Assembly (NCBI RefSeq): GCF_009709575.1
Contig: NZ_WIXO01000001.1
Location: forward strand, 186,001-250,000
Reading direction: 5' to 3'
Length of the DNA stretch: 64,000 bases
Source: Streptomyces taklimakanensis
Lineage (GTDB): Bacteria; Actinomycetota; Actinomycetes; Streptomycetales; Streptomycetaceae
In this document: positions 53,540-62,636 of the stretch, piece by piece
Numbering within the stretch: the first letter of the stretch is position 1
Layout: every line of letters begins with the position of its first letter
Translations under genes and position numbers: made by a program
Notes under the pieces: model-generated
Database searches by the model: none
What the model was told of the DNA's origin: nothing
Seen by the model: the letters and a program-made list of their open reading frames with translations, nothing else

Positions 53540-53963
53540 GTGGGCGTCTCCTGGCCGTGTGACGACGGTCCCGCGCCGCAACGCGGGTGGGGGCGGGATC
53601 GTGAGGGGGGAGGGCAGCGGAGCACGCGGGAAGCCGCAGCAGTGGCGGGGCTGCCGGGACGGACGCCGGGCGGGGCGTCGGGAGAGCGGGGGCCGCTACG
53701 GGCCCACATCGCCTGACCGCTCAAAACCGCCGCCCGAACACCGGGGGCGGGAGCGCTTTCACGATAGGCGGCGCGCCGATGGCCTGCCAACCACCCCCTG
53801 TCTCAAAGGCCGGGTACTCGCGGGGGCGCCCCGTGACGGAGCGGTGTGCTCCACGACAGCCCTGTGCTGTCGAGCGCCTCCCGGAACACCGGTGGGCCGA
53901 CCCCGGCGGGGGATCCGGCGGACCCCGCGCCGGCTGCGACGTTCCGCGGTGGTCGGCCGTTCT

Positions 53964-53990
53964 GTCGAGCGGTGGGTGTCCACCGTCGAC
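53964..53990 (-). terminator. hairpin after the B3/4-domain gene
   Basis: GTCGA-(G)-CGGTGG pairs with CCACCG-TCGAC around GTGT, with one bulge, 10 nt past the stop at 54001. The remainder of the 461-nt gap 53540-54000 shows no gene. Confidence 0.5.
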
Positions 53991-54000
53991 GAGCGTGTCG

Positions 54001-54708
54001 TCAGACGTCGACTCGGGGCTGTGCGGGGCCGAGGTGGCGCACGGTGGTCTGCTCGGCGTGCCGGGCGAGCAGGTCCCGCAGTTCGTTCGCGGCGGCCTCG
54101 AGGAGGTGGCCGTCGCGGGTGGCGTGGAGGGTTTCGAGGACGAAGGCGACACGCGTGGAGTCCTCGGTGACGCGGGTGCGGTGGGCGTCGCGGTGGTTCC
54201 AGTGGCGGGTCAGGACGCCGAGGGCGTCCGCGTAGACGATCTCGCCGGGCTTGGGGTGTTCGATGGTGTCGGGTTCGCCGAGCGGGGTGAAGGTCTCGGT
54301 GCCGTCCGCGTGGCGGATGTCGATCCCTCCGGTGACGTGGTCGAGGTCGAAGGCGCCGGCGGGCAGGCCGTGGCGGACGGAGACAACGTTGTAGGAGTCG
54401 ACGGCCGGGTTGATGCGCGGCAGGCTCCCCTTCTTCGCGAGGCGGCGGCCGAGCGCGTCGACACTGGGGCGGACGCGGCGGGGGTTGGTGCCGAAGGAGC
54501 GGTAGGCGGTGTGCCACGCCTCGACGCGCGGGTCGCTCTCGTCGGCCGGCCGCCAGGCACCGTCGGCGAGTCGCTGCTCCAGTTCCCCGAGGGCGGCGGT
54601 CGTGTCGGGCCAGGGTTCGTGGCCGCGCAGGCCGGTGGCGGTGACCACGGCGATGAGGGTGTCGGGGAAGGCGTCCGCGACGGCGGGAGCGAGGCGGAGG
54701 GCGGTCAT
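54001..54708 (-). CDS. B3/4 (tRNA-editing-like) domain protein
   Basis: This 235-aa protein has the B3/B4 fold of the phenylalanyl-tRNA synthetase beta subunit: VEAWHTAYRSFGTNPRRVRPSVDALGRR (about 62-90), RINPAVDSYNVVSVRHGLPAG (about 98-118) and GEIVYADALGVLTRHWNHRDAHRT (about 155-178). Stand-alone versions are proposed to handle mischarged tRNA or amino acids. The neighbours (PaiB-like remnant, EamA exporter, XRE-cupin regulator) suggest an amino-acid-related locus. Confidence 0.85.
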   Translation of the reverse strand: MTALRLAPAVADAFPDTLIAVVTATGLRGHEPWPDTTAALGELEQRLADGAWRPADESDPRVEAWHTAYRSFGTNPRRVRPSVDALGRRLAKKGSLPRINPAVDSYNVVSVRHGLPAGAFDLDHVTGGIDIRHADGTETFTPLGEPDTIEHPKPGEIVYADALGVLTRHWNHRDAHRTRVTEDSTRVAFVLETLHATRDGHLLEAAANELRDLLARHAEQTTVRHLGPAQPRVDV

Positions 54709-54714
54709 GAGCGG

Positions 54715-54946
54715 TGTTCCGTTCGTGTGTCGGGGCGGGGCGGGGCGGGGTGGGTCGGGGGCCGGGGACGGGGACGGAGGCGTGGTCGTCGAAGACGGTG
54801 AACAGGACGTTCGGGTCGTGCTCGACCGCCTTCCGGCCGGGGTTGGGGCGGGCGGGGTGGATCAGGAGGCCGAAGTCGTGCCCCTCGGCGATCCGGGTCC
54901 GCCGTTCGGCTTCGTCCGGGTCGGCGTCCCAGGGCTGGATGATCAC
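54715..54946 (-). pseudogene. PaiB-like FMN-binding regulator, internally deleted and truncated
   Basis: The GTG at 54946 has an excellent AAGGAGA. The product starts IIQPWDADPDEAERR and IAEGHDFGLLI as in PaiB-type FMN-binding proteins. It then jumps at once to HPARPNPGRKAVEHDPNVL and FTVFDDHASVP, which in intact homologues follows about 35-40 further residues (the VPTHF region). The PaiB-like C-terminus is missing and the frame continues as Pro-rich noise. From memory of the family this is an internal deletion plus truncation, so the gene is almost certainly dead. Confidence 0.65.
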
Positions 54947-54981
54947 GCGGGTCTCCTTGCGGCGGTGCGGCGGAGGAGGAG

Positions 54982-55818
54982 TCAGGTGAGGGCGAGGAGG
55001 CCGACGGCGACGGCGGCGGTGCCCAGGCCGACGAACTGGCCGCGGTGGATGCGCTCGGCGAGCACGCCGCGGGCGAGCAGGACGGTGCCGGCCGGGTAGA
55101 GGGCGGTGATCACGGCGACGACGGCGAGGTCCCCGCTGCGGGCGGCGAGCAGGAACAGCAGGTTCGCCACCGAGTCCAACACGCCCGCGGCGGCCGACAT
55201 CGCGTACGCGGGCCTCTCGGAGCCCAGCTTGCGGTACATCAGTCCGGCCGCGGTCAGGGTGACGGCCGAGGAGACGGCCCGGCCGATGATCAGCGGGGCC
55301 ACGCCGCTGTCGGAGGGTGCCTGGTGGAGGAAGACCAGTTGGAGGGCGATGGCGGCGCCCGCGCCGAAGGCCGACAGCAGCGCGCCGCGGGAGGGTCGTG
55401 CCGGTCCGTCGCCGTGGCCGGCGCTGACCAGTACGACCGCGACCAGGGCGAGCGGCAGCCCGATCAGTCCGGCGGCTCCGAGGTGCTCCCCTTGGAGCAG
55501 GCCCACGGCAACGGGAAGCATGGCGGAGACCAGCGCGGTGACGGGCGAGAGCACGTTCATCGGGCCGATCGCCAGAGTCCGGTAGAGCAGGGCGAACGCC
55601 GCGGCCGACGCGCCACCCGACGCGGCGCCCCAGACGAGAGCGCCGGTGTCGAAGGAGGCTCCGAGGAAAGGCCACAGCAGCAGCTCGACCGCGAGCGAGG
55701 CCGGGGCCGCGACCATCACCGTGCGCAACACGTGGGCCCTGCGGGCGCCGAGGCCGCCGAGGAAGTCGGCACATCCGTAGGCGAGGGAGCTGCCCAGGGC
55801 CAGCAGCAGAGCGATCAC
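54982..55818 (-). CDS. EamA-family (DMT) transporter
   Basis: This 278-aa protein has about 10 membrane segments in two EamA repeats (residues 1-135 and 145-278; YGCADFLGG, NVLSPVTALVSAMLPVAVGLLQGE and the equivalent VITALYPAGTVLLARGVLAERI). Members export amino acids or metabolites. The start is GTG 55818 with AGGGA upstream. It is divergent from the XRE-cupin regulator across a repeat-bearing promoter region. Confidence 0.87.
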   Translation of the reverse strand: MIALLLALGSSLAYGCADFLGGLGARRAHVLRTVMVAAPASLAVELLLWPFLGASFDTGALVWGAASGGASAAAFALLYRTLAIGPMNVLSPVTALVSAMLPVAVGLLQGEHLGAAGLIGLPLALVAVVLVSAGHGDGPARPSRGALLSAFGAGAAIALQLVFLHQAPSDSGVAPLIIGRAVSSAVTLTAAGLMYRKLGSERPAYAMSAAAGVLDSVANLLFLLAARSGDLAVVAVITALYPAGTVLLARGVLAERIHRGQFVGLGTAAVAVGLLALT

Positions 55819-55823
55819 GGTAC

Positions 55824-55908
55824 GTACATCCCTTACTATTCACTGGAACGACTGAACCGTACATCAGACCGACCGAAGCCTGTCAACCGAACGACCGAGC
55901 AGTACATC
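55824..55908. promoter_or_regulatory. three GTACATC repeats between EamA and XRE-cupin genes
   Basis: GTACATC occurs at 55824, 55859 and 55902 in the 121-nt divergent intergenic region, together with repeated GACCGA/AACCGA units. Direct repeats over a divergent promoter next to an HTH gene are likely binding sites for that regulator. Confidence 0.5.
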
Positions 55909-55939
55909 AAAATGGTCCACTCGCAAGGAGGACGATCAG

Positions 55940-56524
55940 ATGGCCGAGGCAGAGGAAGCCCTGCGGACGCTCGCGCACAACGTCAGGGCGGCCCGCAACC
56001 GCGCCGGCCTCTCCCTGGACGAACTCGGCCGACGCGCCAAGGTCAGCAAGGGTGCCCTGGTCGGGCTGGAGAAGGCCCAGGGCAACCCCAACTTCGCCAC
56101 CCTGATCCGGCTGGCCGACACCCTCGGCGTCTCCGTCTCCGCCCTGTTGGAAGGCCCGACCGAGGGCCGCGTCCGCGTCGTGACCACCGACGCCGTGATG
56201 CCGCTGTGGACCGGGAGCCGGGGCAGTGAGGCACGGCTTCTGCTGACGACCTCGGGCCCGGCTCCGGTCGAGGTCTGGCGTTGGAAACTCGAACCCGGCG
56301 AGGAGTACCCCAGCCACCCCCACCAGGCCGGAGTCGTCGAAACCCTCAGCGTCACCGCCGGACGGATGATCCTCGTCGTCGACGGGATCGAGCACCCCGT
56401 CGAAGCCGGCCAGACCGCCACCTTCGACGGCGACGTCCCCCACGCCTACCGCGGGGCCGGCACCGCAACCTGTCACGTGATCATGACCGTCCACATCCCG
56501 CCGGGCCCCACTCCCAGCACCTGA
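55940..56524 (+). CDS. XRE-family regulator with C-terminal cupin
   Basis: This 194-aa protein has a helix-turn-helix (residues 8-65: NVRAARNRAGLSLDELGRRAKVSKGALVGLEKAQGNPN) and a cupin sensor (about 110-185: EPGEEYPSHPHQAGVVETLSVTAGRM, VEAGQTATFDGDVPHAYRGAG). AAGGAGGACG precedes the ATG. It probably controls the divergent EamA transporter in response to a small ligand. Confidence 0.9.
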   Translation: MAEAEEALRTLAHNVRAARNRAGLSLDELGRRAKVSKGALVGLEKAQGNPNFATLIRLADTLGVSVSALLEGPTEGRVRVVTTDAVMPLWTGSRGSEARLLLTTSGPAPVEVWRWKLEPGEEYPSHPHQAGVVETLSVTAGRMILVVDGIEHPVEAGQTATFDGDVPHAYRGAGTATCHVIMTVHIPPGPTPST

Positions 56525-57283
56525 CCCGCGCGGACGGCAACACCACCGTGACCGGGCCCCGGACGGACCGGGCCACCTCCTCGCCCCCATCGTCCCCGTC
56601 GCCGTCGAACCGCCACGTCGCCGACCGCCCACGGTCCGCCCGGCGGACCGCGGGGCCGGCGGACAAAGGATCACCGTCCCGTTCACGGAGCGGGGCGCTC
56701 CGACGGACGACGAGCGGACGCGACCGGCGCCGACCGGAAGGCGGGGCCGACCGGAGCGCGGTGAGCGTGACCCCACCTCGTGTCGGGCCGTCAGCACGCT
56801 ACCGGTCCGCACCCGCGTCGGACACATCACCGCCCGGATGAAGAACCGCAGGCTCCCCCGCGGCTGTCGGCAACACGGCGGCGGCCTCCACCGCCTGGTC
56901 CGAGTCGTCGCCCACCTGCCCGACCTGGCCCTCGCCGCGCGACCGGCAAAAGGCCGGAAAGGAGTTCCGGCTGCCTGCCCACAACCTCCTGGAACACGCT
57001 TTGGCGACAGTAGGGGAAGGGCGATCACGCCACCCGCTCGTCAGGGGATCGCAGAGCAGACCACCATGCCCAACAGGTGCTTTGGTATGACATTGGCCAT
57101 TATCCACCCGCAAAGAGGCCGTAGCTCCACACGAAAGTCCTGCACGAAGACCGAAGTCCACCAACTCGCCGAGAAAAGCGAATCCTTCGGCCATACTCGA
57201 TCCCACACCCTGAGGGCAGGGCACCACCCTCGACTCGAAAGTCCGCACAGCCCGAAACACTCACCCATGAGGAGTACACGGTC
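56525..57283. other. intergenic region, no gene seen
   Basis: These 759 nt lie between the XRE-cupin gene and the protease-inhibitor gene. Frames through it have low-complexity Arg/Pro composition and no ribosome sites. Base composition shifts to more AT-rich after about 57050, consistent with the promoter of the inhibitor gene. Confidence 0.45.
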
Positions 57284-57727
57284 GTGACACGGCTTCGAAA
57301 AATCAGAACCGCGCTTGCTCTTGCCTCCGCCTGCGCCGCCATCGTGGCGTTCCCCAGCCAGGCCGGAGCCACAGCGGACCAAGTCCGACAGCCCACCGAC
57401 GCCCAGACCGCAGCGGCTGCCGCCTCGTGCAGCACCGGCTATGTGTGCTTCTGGACCGGCCTTGACTACACCGGCTCGAAGTGCACCTGGCTCGACGGCG
57501 ATCCCGACTGGTACAGCGGTAGCATCAGGTGTTCCTGGGCAGCGAACGGCACCCCGGCCCGTTCCGTGTACAACGCTGGGACAAGCACGCGCTGGACCGG
57601 CGTCGCATACTACGCTGGCGCCAACTACGTCAGTCGTGTCGGCTGCACGCCGCAAGGTCGGGGCGGCAACTTCACTCAACCGCGCGCTCTACGCTCACAC
57701 CGGTGGATCAGCACGAGCTGTGGCTGA
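57284..57727 (+). CDS. secreted peptidase inhibitor, family I36-like
   Basis: This 147-aa protein has a signal peptide (residues 1-30, ALALASACAAIVAF, AGA). The mature domain of about 100 residues has a beta/gamma-crystallin-like I36 pattern and six cysteines: CSTGYVCFWTGLDYTGSKC, IRCSW, VGCTPQG and a C-terminal TSCG. Members inhibit metalloproteases outside the cell (SMPI type). The GTG start has GAGGAG 10 nt upstream. Confidence 0.8.
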   Translation: MTRLRKIRTALALASACAAIVAFPSQAGATADQVRQPTDAQTAAAAASCSTGYVCFWTGLDYTGSKCTWLDGDPDWYSGSIRCSWAANGTPARSVYNAGTSTRWTGVAYYAGANYVSRVGCTPQGRGGNFTQPRALRSHRWISTSCG

Positions 57728-57902
57728 CGCCTCGCCCCGATCAGTCCGATCCCCGGCGGGCGACTCGGATAGGAAGCCGCCCGGGCCGAGGCTCCCACCG
57801 AACGACAGGAGAAGCCGGAACCTCGGCCCGTCACGGGCGTCCGCCACTTTCCACCGCACGGCTCAAGTTGTTCAGAGGTCATGTTTCAAGTCGGATTTTC
57901 GG

Positions 57903-57943
57903 CCCACGCCTCATGCCGTGATGATCACGGTGCGAGGCGTGGG
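57903..57943. terminator. long hairpin between inhibitor and metallopeptidase genes
   Basis: CCCACGCCTC pairs with GAGGCGTGGG. After a mismatch and two wobbles the stem resumes as CCGTGA/TCACGG. It lies between the convergent genes ending at 57727 and 58145 and could end both transcripts. I see no gene in 57728-58144. Confidence 0.6.
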
Positions 57944-58144
57944 GACTTTCCGTTCCGCGCTTGACCGCACCGCACCCGACCGAGGTACGCCCGTGTTCGG
58001 GGAGCGACATGTTGTCGACCACCCCTGCCTCGGGCCGGATCGCCTCGCGATCCGAATGAGAATGTCCGCGACGTGAGACTCGACCGGGTAGGTGGTCCCG
58101 CGGGCCGCTCGCGACGGATGGCCGTGCCGTGCCGCCGCGCCTCC

Positions 58145-59485
58145 TCATCCGATGGTGACGACACGCGCCCAGGGCGGTGGGGTGTCCGGGGTGTAGTCGG
58201 AGTTCTCCTCGTCCACGGCACGAGCGGCTCGGGGCAGGAGACCGACGACGGTGCGGCAGGGCGGCTGTACGGAGGGCCACGGCGTCTGGCCATCCGTCAA
58301 AGCGACAATCACGTCCGGGCGGGGCCGGGAGCGGAGTGCCCGAGCGAAGCCGGAGCGCAGATCCGTCCCCCCACCACCGACCAGTTCGATGCTCTCGGCC
58401 CGGCAGAGCGGGACGGCGACCCCGGCCGCCGCGTCGCAGGAGATCACCGAGACCAAGTCTCGCCGTCCGCCCACCGCCCGCGAGATCGCCGCCACCTCCA
58501 GCAACGCGCTGCCCAGCTCGGCGTCACTTACCGACCCAGAGGTGTCGATCACGACGCAGACCCGAGGCGGCGTACGGCGCAGACTCGGCAGCAGCACCCC
58601 GGGTACGCCGGCCGAGCGCCGGGATGGGCGCCGATAGCTGTGGTCCTCGCCCGCCCCTGACGCACTCGCCGCCGAGCGGACCGCCGCTCCCAACAACTGC
58701 CGCCACGGCTGCGACGGATGGAACGCCTCGTCCGCCCATCGGCGCCACCCCTCCGGCGCGTCGCCCGGTCGGCCTCTGATCCCCTCCGCGACTCGGAGGC
58801 GGACCGCGTCCCGCTGTTGTCTGCTCAGCCCGTATGCCCCGCCGGGTCCCAGTTCCCACGGCCGGTCCTGCCCGTCGGCACCACTGCCGCAGTCCAACCA
58901 GGCCAGGTCCGCGGCGACCCCTGACATCGACGCCGTCCGCAGGTACTCCTCCATCAGCAGTCCGTCAGGCAGCCGCAACAGCGACGGCAGCGCCGCCCCG
59001 GCGGGCAAGGACAGGCCATCGCCGTAGATGTCGTCGTTGATTTCGAAGTCGGCGGCAATGTTCCGCCGCAGCCGCTCGCCCGGCCCGTGCTCCCGGTGTT
59101 CCCGCGCATACCTCTCGCTCCGCCCATGGTGGTCCCGGAGCAGGTGGGAGACTTCGTGCACCCAGACGCCCGCCAACTCCTCCACCGGGGTGCGGTCCAC
59201 GAAGCCGGGAGAGACGTAGCAGCGCCAGTGCGCGTCCACCGCCATCGTCGGCACCGACCGGTCCTCCACCACGTGCAGCGCGAAGAGCGCATCGGCCAGG
59301 TAGGGACGGACCTTCACCGCGTGCAGCCGGGCGGTCAGCAGTTTCTCCATATCCATTGGGGGCCCGGACCGGTCGGCCTGTCCGCCGGAACCGGCCGGCG
59401 GCCCGGGCACGGTGACCCGCACCGGACGCGACAACGCGGGCCAGGACACCGGGCGCGGCAGCGGGCGCTTCGCGGTCCCTGTCAT
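58145..59485 (-). CDS. DUF2201-type metallopeptidase-like protein with VWA-like domain
   Basis: This 446-aa protein has an N-terminal zincin-like domain with VWVHEVSHLLRDHHGR (about residue 110; HExxH-type motif reading HEVSH). The C-terminal VWA-like domain has the metal-site start VCVVIDTSGSVSDAELGSAL (about 318) and VALTDGQTPWP (about 400). Its ATG overlaps the stop of the upstream MoxR-type ATPase gene (ATGA). This pairing is known from MoxR-VWA systems, where the ATPase remodels the VWA partner or its target. Whether the peptidase is active is not known. Confidence 0.85.
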   Translation of the reverse strand: MTGTAKRPLPRPVSWPALSRPVRVTVPGPPAGSGGQADRSGPPMDMEKLLTARLHAVKVRPYLADALFALHVVEDRSVPTMAVDAHWRCYVSPGFVDRTPVEELAGVWVHEVSHLLRDHHGRSERYAREHREHGPGERLRRNIAADFEINDDIYGDGLSLPAGAALPSLLRLPDGLLMEEYLRTASMSGVAADLAWLDCGSGADGQDRPWELGPGGAYGLSRQQRDAVRLRVAEGIRGRPGDAPEGWRRWADEAFHPSQPWRQLLGAAVRSAASASGAGEDHSYRRPSRRSAGVPGVLLPSLRRTPPRVCVVIDTSGSVSDAELGSALLEVAAISRAVGGRRDLVSVISCDAAAGVAVPLCRAESIELVGGGGTDLRSGFARALRSRPRPDVIVALTDGQTPWPSVQPPCRTVVGLLPRAARAVDEENSDYTPDTPPPWARVVTIG

Positions 59486-60765
59486 CGGCACGTCCCCGTC
59501 GCACGCCCGGCTTCGGCCGCCGCCGTTGCCCGCTCCACCGACCGATCCGCCCGCCGGGCGAGACCGACCACCCCGGCCAGCCGCTCCACCGCCTCCGGCA
59601 CCTCCCAGTCGTCGCGCCGCAACGCGGCCAGCGCCGTCGCCGGGGCGACCAGCAGGTCCGGGGCGCCGGTTTCCAGCGCTCGGACCAGTACCGCCCAGCC
59701 CGCCTCCCATCGCTCCCGTTCCGGCCGCGCCCCTACGGCGGCCACCACCGCCTCCAGCGCCGCCTGACGCAGATCGCCCCGCTTCGGCAGCTCGGCGGAG
59801 ACCGGCTCGGCCAGCAGCGACTCCGGATCCGGCAGATCCATCCGTTCCAGGTGGGCGAGGAGTTCGAGCCCCGGCCCGTCCCCCACCGCGCCCCGTACCA
59901 GCAGCGCCAACACCTCCCGGGAGACGGAGGCCGCCCTACCGAAAGCCAGCAGGGTCAACGCGGCCTCCCAGCTCCGGGGCGAGGGCCAGGCACCGCCGCG
60001 CCGCGTCTCGGTGCCCGGCAGCCGGTGGATCAGTGTCGGTCGGGCTTCCAGGAAGCCGCACACCGCGCGCCGGGCGAAAGCCACCGCCTCCGGCAACCGT
60101 TCCGACACCAGCCGGGGCAGCTCCGCCCGGGGCCAGACCCCGCCCAGTCCGCGCACCACCACCTCCCGGTCGTGCGCCCAGTGCAGATGCACGAACCGGT
60201 TGGCCAAAGGCGGGCTCAGCTCCCACCCGTCCGCCGCCGACGCGCGGGGATTGGCCGCGGCTACGATCCGAACTCTCGACGGCAATTGCAGCGCACCGAC
60301 CCTTCGTTCCAGGACGACCCGGAGCAGTGCGGCTTGGACCGCGGGGGTAGCGGTGGAAAGCTCGTCCAGAAAGAGCAGTCCCCGCCCGGCCCGCACGAGT
60401 TCCACCGCCCACTGCGGCGGCGCCATCGGCACCCCCCGCACCGCCGGGTCGTCGCCTACGACGGGTAGCCCGGAGAAGTCGGACGGCTCGTGGACACTGG
60501 CGATCACGGTCGTCAGCGGCAGGTCGAGGGAGGTGGCGAGCTGCGTCAGGGCCGCGGTCTTGCCTATGCCCGGTTCGCCCCAGAGCAACACGGGCAGGTC
60601 GGCCGCGACGGCCAGGGTGAGCGCTTCGAGCTTTTCGTCGGGGCGTGGTTCGGTGGTGGTCGTCCGCAGGAGGGCCAGGAGGTCGTCGGCGAGGGCGAGT
60701 CGGGTACCGGTTCCGGGCGTGCCGGCGGCCGGGGTCGAGGTGGACTGAGGGGCACTGGAGAACAT
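59482..60765 (-). CDS. MoxR-type AAA+ ATPase
   Basis: This 427-aa protein has Walker A in LLWGEPGIGKTAAL (about 60), Walker B in GLLFLDELSTATPAVQAALLRV (about 125), sensor 1 in VRIVAAANPR (about 155) and an Arg-finger region in ELSPPLANRFVHLHW (about 170). A Leu-rich C-terminal helical part follows. It is coupled to the VWA/metallopeptidase gene by stop-start overlap. ATG 60765 has AGGTGA at good distance; ATG 60771 and TTG 60789 are alternatives. Confidence 0.88.
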   Translation of the reverse strand: MFSSAPQSTSTPAAGTPGTGTRLALADDLLALLRTTTTEPRPDEKLEALTLAVAADLPVLLWGEPGIGKTAALTQLATSLDLPLTTVIASVHEPSDFSGLPVVGDDPAVRGVPMAPPQWAVELVRAGRGLLFLDELSTATPAVQAALLRVVLERRVGALQLPSRVRIVAAANPRASAADGWELSPPLANRFVHLHWAHDREVVVRGLGGVWPRAELPRLVSERLPEAVAFARRAVCGFLEARPTLIHRLPGTETRRGGAWPSPRSWEAALTLLAFGRAASVSREVLALLVRGAVGDGPGLELLAHLERMDLPDPESLLAEPVSAELPKRGDLRQAALEAVVAAVGARPERERWEAGWAVLVRALETGAPDLLVAPATALAALRRDDWEVPEAVERLAGVVGLARRADRSVERATAAAEAGRATGTCR

Positions 60766-60868
60766 GGGCATCACCTGGGGTGGGATCAAGGGAACGGGAC
60801 GGCTCGTCCCGGGTGTCGTGGGGCATGCGGCGCGGAACGGGGCGGGAGACTCGGAGGAGGACGGCCGG

Positions 60869-62362
60869 TCAGCGAGTCAGGCCGGTGCGGGGCCGGGCCC
60901 GGCTGCTTCGCTTGCGGCGCGTCGCGGGAGGCGTGAGGCGGTCGTTGCGGGGGCGGTGGCCCGCCTTCGCGTGCCCCCCACCCGAGGCGTTTCCGCCCCC
61001 CACCGCGCCGGCACCGGGGCGCACGGCGGCCAGCCCCGAGCGGAAGAGCCCGTGATCGACACGGCGGGCCGCGGCCGACTCCAGCTCTTCCCGGAGCGGC
61101 CCGTCGCGCAGGACCGCACCGGGGCCGAGCAGCCTCTCGACCACGGCCAGCGCCCCGGCGACATCGCCGTGGCGGAGCCGCTCCCGGACCGCAGGCAGTG
61201 CCTCCGGGGTGCGGTGCGCGGCGTCGATCGCCCGTAGACAGGGCAGCGCCGGTCCGCCGAGCGCCACCAGGAGCCCTTCCCGCCGCAGTTGGTCCGGATC
61301 GTGATCGACCGCCGTCAGCACCCCGCCTCGCAGCGCGATCCGGTGGACCTCGCCCCGACACTCCACCCGATGCGGATCGCCGGGCTCGTGACCGGGGCCG
61401 GCCACCGGTGCCGAGTCGGGAGCCGTCAGTGCCGCGGCGACGAGCGGATGCAGCCGCTCGGTCGCGACCAATCCGGCCCGCAGCAGTTCCAGATCCGGAA
61501 GGATCCGGGCCGCCGCCTCTGGCAACACCGGAAGCGCCGCAACCTCCTGCGGCGGCAGTGCCTCCCGCAGCGGCCGGAACGTCGGGGCATGGCTGTCATC
61601 GGGGGCGACGAGTTCGAACACGGCACGGCTCCGTGCACCGAGCCGCACGGTGAAGGCCCCGCGAGGACGCTCTTCCGCTCGCAACAGCAGCTCCGCCTCG
61701 GCGGCCCAACTCGCCGTCGCCCACGGGGAGTCGTGAACGGTGGGTTGATCGGGTCGGTCCGGCAGGTCTGGCCGGCCAGGTGCGTGGGGCCGGTCGGCCG
61801 GCGCCGTGGACGGTGCCCCGTCTGCACCGCACCGCACCGCCAGTTCGCCGCTCCGCCCGGCATCCCAGAGGTGCCGGTGCAGGTCGAGTCGGAAACGCCG
61901 ATCGGCATGCGGGTGCGGGTGCTGCCCGGGGGGACCGCCCCCGGCCCTCTCCCACAGGGCCAGGGAGATCCGCTGCCCGGCGTCCGCCCAGGCCGGCGGT
62001 GTCCGCGCCACCAGCTGTAGCGGCGCGGCGCCGGAACCCCGGTAACGGGCCAGGGAGACGGTGAGGCCAGGCCGGAGCCGCCCGTCGGGGGCGATCCGAG
62101 GCATGTGCCACCGAAGCAGATCAGGCGCCAACCGGCGCAGGTCCGCACGGAGGTGGGTGACGAACTCGGTGCCGTGGCGGTCGCGCACGGCGCGCAAATC
62201 GAGATCGACGTCGATCCGGGCGGCGGCGCAGGCCCCCGCCCAGTCACCGACCGCACGCCGTGCGGTCGCGGTCTCGATCATGGACGGTGGCACGGCGTAC
62301 TCGCGCACGCGCTGCCACATCAACAGGCGGGGCGGAATCTCGTTCGCGAAGTGAGATGCCAT
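60869..62362 (-). CDS. uncharacterised 497-aa protein of the MoxR-VWA operon
   Basis: This is the first gene of the three-gene operon. The product begins MASHFANEIPPRLLMWQRVREYAVPPSMI, has a mixed alpha/beta middle with a Pro/His/Asp-rich linker (about 150-215) and ends in an Arg/Gly-rich basic tail. It has no signal peptide, membrane segment or recognisable motif. AAGGTGA precedes the ATG. By position it is the substrate or specificity partner of the ATPase-VWA pair. I do not recognise the family. Confidence 0.75.
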   Translation of the reverse strand: MASHFANEIPPRLLMWQRVREYAVPPSMIETATARRAVGDWAGACAAARIDVDLDLRAVRDRHGTEFVTHLRADLRRLAPDLLRWHMPRIAPDGRLRPGLTVSLARYRGSGAAPLQLVARTPPAWADAGQRISLALWERAGGGPPGQHPHPHADRRFRLDLHRHLWDAGRSGELAVRCGADGAPSTAPADRPHAPGRPDLPDRPDQPTVHDSPWATASWAAEAELLLRAEERPRGAFTVRLGARSRAVFELVAPDDSHAPTFRPLREALPPQEVAALPVLPEAAARILPDLELLRAGLVATERLHPLVAAALTAPDSAPVAGPGHEPGDPHRVECRGEVHRIALRGGVLTAVDHDPDQLRREGLLVALGGPALPCLRAIDAAHRTPEALPAVRERLRHGDVAGALAVVERLLGPGAVLRDGPLREELESAAARRVDHGLFRSGLAAVRPGAGAVGGGNASGGGHAKAGHRPRNDRLTPPATRRKRSSRARPRTGLTR

Positions 62363-62425
62363 CAGCACTCACCTTGCGCAAACGATTCCCCCAATCCGTA
62401 CGAGGAGAAGTTGTTCATCACCGGT

Positions 62426-62455
62426 ATCGTAACCACACCGTTGGCGATTCGTCAG
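62426..62455 (-). promoter_or_regulatory. probable promoter of the MoxR-VWA operon
   Basis: On the reverse strand CTGACG (62455-62450) and TACGAT (62431-62426) are 18 nt apart, a vegetative-type arrangement. They lie about 60 nt upstream of the 62362 start in an AT-richer patch. Confidence 0.45.
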
Positions 62456-62636
62456 TCCGTTCGGGCCGTCCGTCGACCTCCCTCCGACACACCGCGACGC
62501 CCGAAACCGCGCGACGAGTACCGTCGTCGCCGCCTGGCACGGGCCCGTGCGGACTCGGGCGCCGCTTCGGCTCCGTCGGGGCCGGCGGGAACGGTGACGT
62601 TGGGCCGGCCTTCGACGACCCACCGGTGCGAAAACG

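Noticed and set aside
56838..57287. 149-codon + strand frame before the protease-inhibitor gene
   Set aside because: No ribosome site, Arg/His/Ser-rich composition without structure, and it overlaps the inhibitor start in a promoter-like region.
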